Below, in pieces: positions 53,785 to 57,237 of a DNA stretch of 57,237 nucleotides. The stretch's first letter is position 1; each line of letters opens with the position of its first letter. The notes beneath the pieces were generated by a model. That model did no database searches. It had not been told where the DNA came from and saw only the letters and a list, made by a program, of their open reading frames with translations. The stretch spans positions 1-57,237 of the forward strand of contig CALXTO010000007.1 of assembly GCA_944391425.1 (NCBI GenBank), read 5' to 3'. Source of the DNA: an uncultured Alphaproteobacteria bacterium (lineage in GTDB: Bacteria; Pseudomonadota; Alphaproteobacteria; RF32; CAG-239). The translations under genes and the position numbers were made by a program.

Positions 53785-55086
53785 TTGAGCGGACAAAATC
53801 GTCATAAATGGCTGAAAGAATGCAAGTTTTCCAAGCATAAAGTTGCCGTTGTGAAAATTTTGTATCTTTTGGCCTGTTTGATGATGCTCTTTTTTATCTT
53901 TTCTCAGAAAAAAAGGTCAACAGAAGCCTCTGCACCGGCTCCGGCCGATACGGTGGAAGTCATATTTGAAGAACAGACGCCCGAAGAAGAACGAGAACTC
54001 AAGATCAGTTTTGAGGAGTATTGTCGCCGCAACCCAATCAGCTTATGCTGGGACAACAGCCAAACAACAGATTTTATGTATGCAGCGGAAGACGTACAAA
54101 CGGCCGTTATTAAAGCTGAAGAATTTTCGGCCGAAATACTTGAGGAAGCTATGCGCCCCTCTGTTTCGCAGGAAGTTCGCCGGCTGGCGGAAGGAATTAA
54201 AATCGAAGCCGAGCACCCCCTTCCCGCACAAAAAATTTCCGGTAACGCCGAACTTTTTGCACAAATCGAATTGTTAAACCAGGATATTCTGGACCGGATA
54301 TATGAAGAGGAACTGCCTGACAACATCATCTTCCCACGTACCGTTGTCAATCCCAAACTAAAAGGGAAAACGATTATTCCGGGGCACAAACCACCTTATT
54401 TCGGCGAGAAGCCCGTTATTGTCATTGTTATTGACGACATGGGCATCAGCAAGCGTCGGACAGCAGATATTGCCAGCCTGCAGGCACCGCTGACGGCTTC
54501 TTTTTTGACTTACGGCACCAATTTGGAACAGCAGATTGAAAACTCCCGGCGCAACGGACAGGAAATCATAATCCATGTCCCTATGGAGGCTCAGAAGAAT
54601 ATAGATGTGGCTCCTGATGTTTTGACAACCCGGATGTCGCCATTGGAGATTCAAAACAAACTTAGACATATGTTGGCAAAATTCAAAAATGCACGCGGCA
54701 TTAATAACCATATGGGCAGCAAACTGACCGAAGACAAAGAGCGCATGACCGCCGTTATGGAAGTTTTGAAGGAAAAAAATATGTTCTTTTTGGATTCCAA
54801 AACTTCCGCTCAATCAAAAGCCGAAGACGCGGCGGCAGAATGCGGCATTGCCTATGCTCACCGGCACGTCTTTATTGATAACAACAATGATAAAGTCTAT
54901 ATTCTCGGGCAACTTGCCAAAGCTGAAAACGTGGCGCGTAAAAACGGCTATGCCATTGCCATCGGGCATCCCAAAACACAAACCTTTGAAGCTTTGAAAG
55001 AATGGCTTCCGCAGTTAGAAGAAAAAGGCATTCTTCTAAAGCCGTTAAGCGAAGTTATTCAAATCCTGAATCCCGAATTTAAATAG
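53785..55086 (+). CDS. Divergent polysaccharide deacetylase family protein (YibQ/DUF610)
   Basis: A 433-aa protein with a basic N-terminus, one membrane helix (ILYLLACLMMLFFIF), an acidic periplasmic linker of about 150 residues, and a C-terminal deacetylase-like barrel: VIVIVIDDMGISKRRT, IIHVPMEAQ, INNHMGSKLTED, MFFLDSKTSAQSKA, AIAIGHPKTQT. These are the hallmarks of the divergent polysaccharide deacetylase family, whose enzymatic role is unsettled. The start codon is TTG at 53785, two bases after the lysS stop; it has no ribosome-binding site of its own, suggesting coupled translation. Confidence 0.87.
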   Translation: MSGQNRHKWLKECKFSKHKVAVVKILYLLACLMMLFFIFSQKKRSTEASAPAPADTVEVIFEEQTPEEERELKISFEEYCRRNPISLCWDNSQTTDFMYAAEDVQTAVIKAEEFSAEILEEAMRPSVSQEVRRLAEGIKIEAEHPLPAQKISGNAELFAQIELLNQDILDRIYEEELPDNIIFPRTVVNPKLKGKTIIPGHKPPYFGEKPVIVIVIDDMGISKRRTADIASLQAPLTASFLTYGTNLEQQIENSRRNGQEIIIHVPMEAQKNIDVAPDVLTTRMSPLEIQNKLRHMLAKFKNARGINNHMGSKLTEDKERMTAVMEVLKEKNMFFLDSKTSAQSKAEDAAAECGIAYAHRHVFIDNNNDKVYILGQLAKAENVARKNGYAIAIGHPKTQTFEALKEWLPQLEEKGILLKPLSEVIQILNPEFK

Positions 55087-55122
55087 AAAAAACAAAAAAA
55101 TCAATTTAATGTAAAAAATGTC

Positions 55123-55151
55123 TTGACCTAAAGAAATTTTGCCTTTATATA
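55123..55151 (+). promoter_or_regulatory. Promoter of tRNA-Glu
   Basis: TTGACC (55123-55128) and TATATA (55146-55151) are 17 bp apart, ending 17 bp before the tRNA. Confidence 0.65.
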
Positions 55152-55168
55152 TGCTTTTGTCTTTAGAT

Positions 55169-55243
55169 GGTCCCATCGTCTAATGGTTAGGACATCACCC
55201 TTTCACGGTGGTAATATGGGTTCGAATCCCGTTGGGATCACCA
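55169..55243 (+). tRNA. tRNA-Glu (TTC anticodon)
   Basis: A 75-nt class I tRNA from GGTCCCATCGTCTAATGG to TGGGATCACCA. The anticodon loop CTTTCAC gives TTC, and the T-arm is GGGTTCGAATCCC. The acceptor has one G-U pair. CCA is encoded. It appears to be the boundary between core genome and AT-rich DNA. Confidence 0.96.
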
Positions 55244-55250
55244 ATGCAAG

Positions 55251-55280
55251 CGGCAGGTATAAAAACTGCCGTTTTTCTTT
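55251..55280 (+). terminator. Terminator of tRNA-Glu
   Basis: CGGCAG and CTGCCG pair over a 9-nt loop, followed by T5CT4, eight bases past the CCA. Confidence 0.85.
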
Positions 55281-55283
55281 TAT

Positions 55284-55768
55284 AAATCAAGCACTTAATC
55301 GAGTTCGAATGTTTGTTTTTTGAAAATTGCGTTTTGGGAGAATTTTCCGAACTCGCTTGATGACAATCCTTTATTTTTCAACAACTTAAGTTGGTTTGAA
55401 TCTCGTTAGGTCTTGGGATTATCATTTATTCAAAAGTCAGATTTGAAACTTGCTTAAAATAAAAGTTTTTGACGTTGAAGACAGTTTATTTTTGCTAACA
55501 TCAGCAGGATATAGCTAGGACGACCGTTTCATCTTGGCTTTCCTTTTTCTCTTAAATTTTTTTTGCTTAAACAGTACATCTTCAAAAAAAGGCTATTTTT
55601 CAACTAGCCCCTTATAACGCGTGAGATAAAAAAATCTCCTAGCCTTTTTTAGTAAGCCATATTTTTACGACTTATGACATAGCTAGGTCACAGGTTATCC
55701 CTACATATTTTTGGCTTTACGTTTTCTTAAATCCCGATAATATAAGATAAATTTAGGAGAATTTTACT
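55284..55768 (+). other. AT-rich intergenic region with small repeats, no gene
   Basis: I see no credible coding frame here. It contains an interrupted inverted repeat (ATCAAGC...CGAGTTCG at 55287-55309 against CGAACTCGCTTGAT at about 55349-55362), the imperfect tRNA copy at 55393, and a GGCTA/TAGCC hairpin group with A- and T-runs at about 55585-55650. TATAGCTAGG and CATAGCTAGG lie about 165 bp apart. At the end, TTTACG-N16-TAATAT is a fair promoter and TAGGAG a ribosome-binding site for the next gene. Confidence 0.6.
55393..55410 (+). repeat. Imperfect copy of the tRNA-Glu 3' end (possible attachment-site remnant)
   Basis: GGTTTGAATCTCGTTAGG matches tRNA-Glu positions 55219-55236 (GGTTCGAATCCCGTTGGG) in 15 of 18 bases; all three differences are C-to-T or G-to-A. 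Integrated elements often leave a partial copy of the tRNA T-arm downstream of the gene they use, and this one is where the DNA turns AT-rich. Confidence 0.45.
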
Positions 55769-57064
55769 ATGACTGACTTGAAAGAAAATTTTAGAAAATG
55801 GTTATCTGAAAAACATAAAGATAGTACCGTTAACACTTATATTCGTCGGATAATTGCTGTCTATAAGAAAAATTTTGTTCAAGAAAATTTTCATTTTAGC
55901 AATAACTATTTGGGCATCCTAACTGAAAACTTAATACCATTGCTTGTCAAATCCTATGAATTCTCCAATAAAGAGTATTATATAGATAGAGTAACAATCT
56001 GGCACGCACTAGACTATTTTTCACGAATTTTTGAAGCTATAAATACATCAAAACACTTAAATAACAACCAGACTGTAAAATTATATTTTTATTGTTATGA
56101 AGGTGATTTTCAAATTGATTCGGTTAGCTTTGAAAATCTTCGGGATTATGTCCAACTGTTTAATTCATTTTGTTATAAAAGAGATAAACAGTCAATACAT
56201 CTTTCCTCTGAAGAAATCCGAAATTTCTTAAGAAAAATAAAAAAAATTATTGCTGAAAATAATATAAAAGATTCATCTGTATATGATTCTGCATTACATA
56301 TTATATACCCCTACCGAAGTGCTAGGTTAGAAAAAACGGCTTTAACACATTATTGCAGTTTTTTGTATAATCAAACAGGATTAGCACAATATGATTATCA
56401 AAATAACCTTATGGTAACCTATATCCTGATTGAAAATCCTAATAGTAAAATTGGTGGCAACTATAAAATTGACCAAAATTTAACAGGTGAGACACCTCTA
56501 CAAATAAAACTTAAAGACGATGAACGGGTTTATAATCATGATAATAAAGAAAAGCCTTCGTTTGTTCTGATAATTGCTGATTTGGTACATATTTTTAATC
56601 TTGATAAGAAAACCGTGTCTAAATATTTTTTAGGGAACAACACAATTAATCAAACAGAAGGAAGTGAAATTTCTAATATTGACAGGAAAAATACTGTTCT
56701 TCGGACTTATTTTTGTATTGATTCTACCAATTCATATCTGGAGAGACATTACCATTCAATTCATAAAAAAATAAACACACCTACTAACAATGATAAAAAT
56801 TTAGACGCTTATAAGGATTGGGTAAACAGACAAGATGCCACAGATTTTTTGGAAATAAGCCACAATTGCTTCCATACCTTGGTTAAACCCAATAATTGCT
56901 CATATTTGAATTACATTGATGATCCAAGATACCCAGCCGAAGATAAAAAACAATATAAATACCGTAAATATTATAAGCCTGATTTAGAGTACTTAAAAAA
57001 CACCCGTCTGTTCAGAGACGCACAGAATAAAAAAATAAAATATCAGTCTAAACAACAAAACTAG
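55769..57064 (+). CDS. Unrecognised 431-aa protein in AT-rich DNA
   Basis: A long AT-rich frame with a clear ribosome-binding site (TAGGAG). The product is rich in Asn, Lys, Tyr and Ile, unlike its core-genome neighbours, and has no signal peptide or membrane helix. The first 35 residues (MTDLKENFRKWLSEKHKDST, then a Tyr-rich helix) resemble the SAM-like core-binding domain of tyrosine recombinases. I find no Arg-His-Arg-Tyr catalytic set in the rest, so it is not a normal integrase. The C-terminus is basic (DAQNKKIKYQSKQQN). It may be a degenerate recombinase or a mobile-element accessory protein; both are guesses. Confidence 0.7.
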   Translation: MTDLKENFRKWLSEKHKDSTVNTYIRRIIAVYKKNFVQENFHFSNNYLGILTENLIPLLVKSYEFSNKEYYIDRVTIWHALDYFSRIFEAINTSKHLNNNQTVKLYFYCYEGDFQIDSVSFENLRDYVQLFNSFCYKRDKQSIHLSSEEIRNFLRKIKKIIAENNIKDSSVYDSALHIIYPYRSARLEKTALTHYCSFLYNQTGLAQYDYQNNLMVTYILIENPNSKIGGNYKIDQNLTGETPLQIKLKDDERVYNHDNKEKPSFVLIIADLVHIFNLDKKTVSKYFLGNNTINQTEGSEISNIDRKNTVLRTYFCIDSTNSYLERHYHSIHKKINTPTNNDKNLDAYKDWVNRQDATDFLEISHNCFHTLVKPNNCSYLNYIDDPRYPAEDKKQYKYRKYYKPDLEYLKNTRLFRDAQNKKIKYQSKQQN

Positions 57065-57173
57065 CAGCTTTCCCCCAAGTCGCTGACAATCCTTTTAATA
57101 TTAAATTATCAATGGTGATGGAAGTAAGGCAGATGGACTGCTTTACATTTAATAATAAAAGGAAATAAGAAAA

Positions 57174-57237
57174 TGGCTAATAAAGCAACAAAAATCGCCG
57201 CTAACCAAAATGGCGAAATTTTACAAAACGCATCCGG
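57174..57237 (+). CDS. Start of a further small gene, cut by the window edge
   Basis: ATG at 57174 behind AAAGGAAATAAG opens a frame MANKATKIAANQNGEILQNA that continues past the window. The 109 bases before it have no gene. Too little is visible for a family call. Confidence 0.45.

Noticed and set aside
55585..55650. Hairpin group in the AT-rich region as a CRISPR or plasmid origin
   Set aside because: Only one pair of short inverted repeats is present, with no regular direct repeats, iterons or replication gene.

Overview
The window reads as a chromosome segment of a flagellated, Gram-negative alphaproteobacterium. The markers are: a LexA gene preceded by the alphaproteobacterial SOS box (GTTC-N7-GTTC), a FlaF flagellin regulator, a FlgJ made only of the rod-binding domain, a DAP-type MurE, Mla lipid-transport parts, FtsB, and a LysS/divergent-polysaccharide-deacetylase pair. 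Moderate GC content and a flagellin insert resembling adhesion-type domains of gut bacteria suggest an uncultured host-associated lineage; that last step is inference.

Layout. 1-330: end of a tRNA, its terminator and a 77-bp duplication of both. 389-2456 (minus): aldo/keto reductase operon behind a MerR-type promoter, ending in a broken larB. 2740-6181: a small membrane protein, an orphan DNA adenine methyltransferase, a lipoprotein, a GH13 enzyme and a secreted protein. 6305-7711: murE. 7741-13881: sigma-54 promoter and flgI-flgJ-flgN-flgK-flgL. 14000-18891 (minus): tetR-MFP-RND efflux operon with a likely operator. 19015-26086 (minus): glgB-glgX-malQ-HAD glycogen operon. 26306: first of three small DUF2934-like basic proteins. 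26600-30989: TPR-methyltransferase, tRNA-Leu, flaF, binding protein, GST and lipoprotein. 30946-36714 (minus): complete MFP-RND-OMF efflux operon. 36904-43429: glycosyltransferase, thrS, mlaC/mlaA, sugar aminotransferase. 43497-44263 (minus): SLOG-like gene behind a highly structured RNA. 44427-44763: tRNA-Phe with a palindromic terminator and duplicated flanks. 44888-45512: two more DUF2934-like genes. 45555-48515 (minus): hook protein with its own sigma-54 promoter, and a chimeric flagellin. 48675-52147 (minus): bactofilin, M23 peptidase, FtsB, lipoprotein, LexA. 52310-55086: lysS and a YibQ-like deacetylase. 55169-57237: tRNA-Glu followed by AT-rich DNA with an imperfect copy of the tRNA 3' end and an unrecognised gene, probably the edge of an island.

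How it works together. Late flagellar parts (P-ring, rod-binding protein, junction proteins, hook, filament, FlaF) are spread over three places; two share an identical sigma-54 core promoter. The glycogen operon covers branching, debranching and maltodextrin disproportionation, with a separate GH13 enzyme at 4.4-5.7 kb. Two RND pumps are present, only one with its own outer-membrane factor.

Most interesting: (1) a flagellin whose variable region holds a Lcl_C/DUF1566-like domain in apparently swapped order; (2) a structured RNA of about 250 nt, strand assigned by G-U pairs and a GNRA loop, ending about 20 nt upstream of a SLOG-like gene; (3) three paralogous DUF2934-like proteins, two with histone-H1-like Lys/Ser/Ala tails; (4) a related sequence core next to duplicated tRNA tails and terminators at two tRNA loci; (5) sigma-54 promoters, one inside a near-perfect 20-bp inverted repeat.
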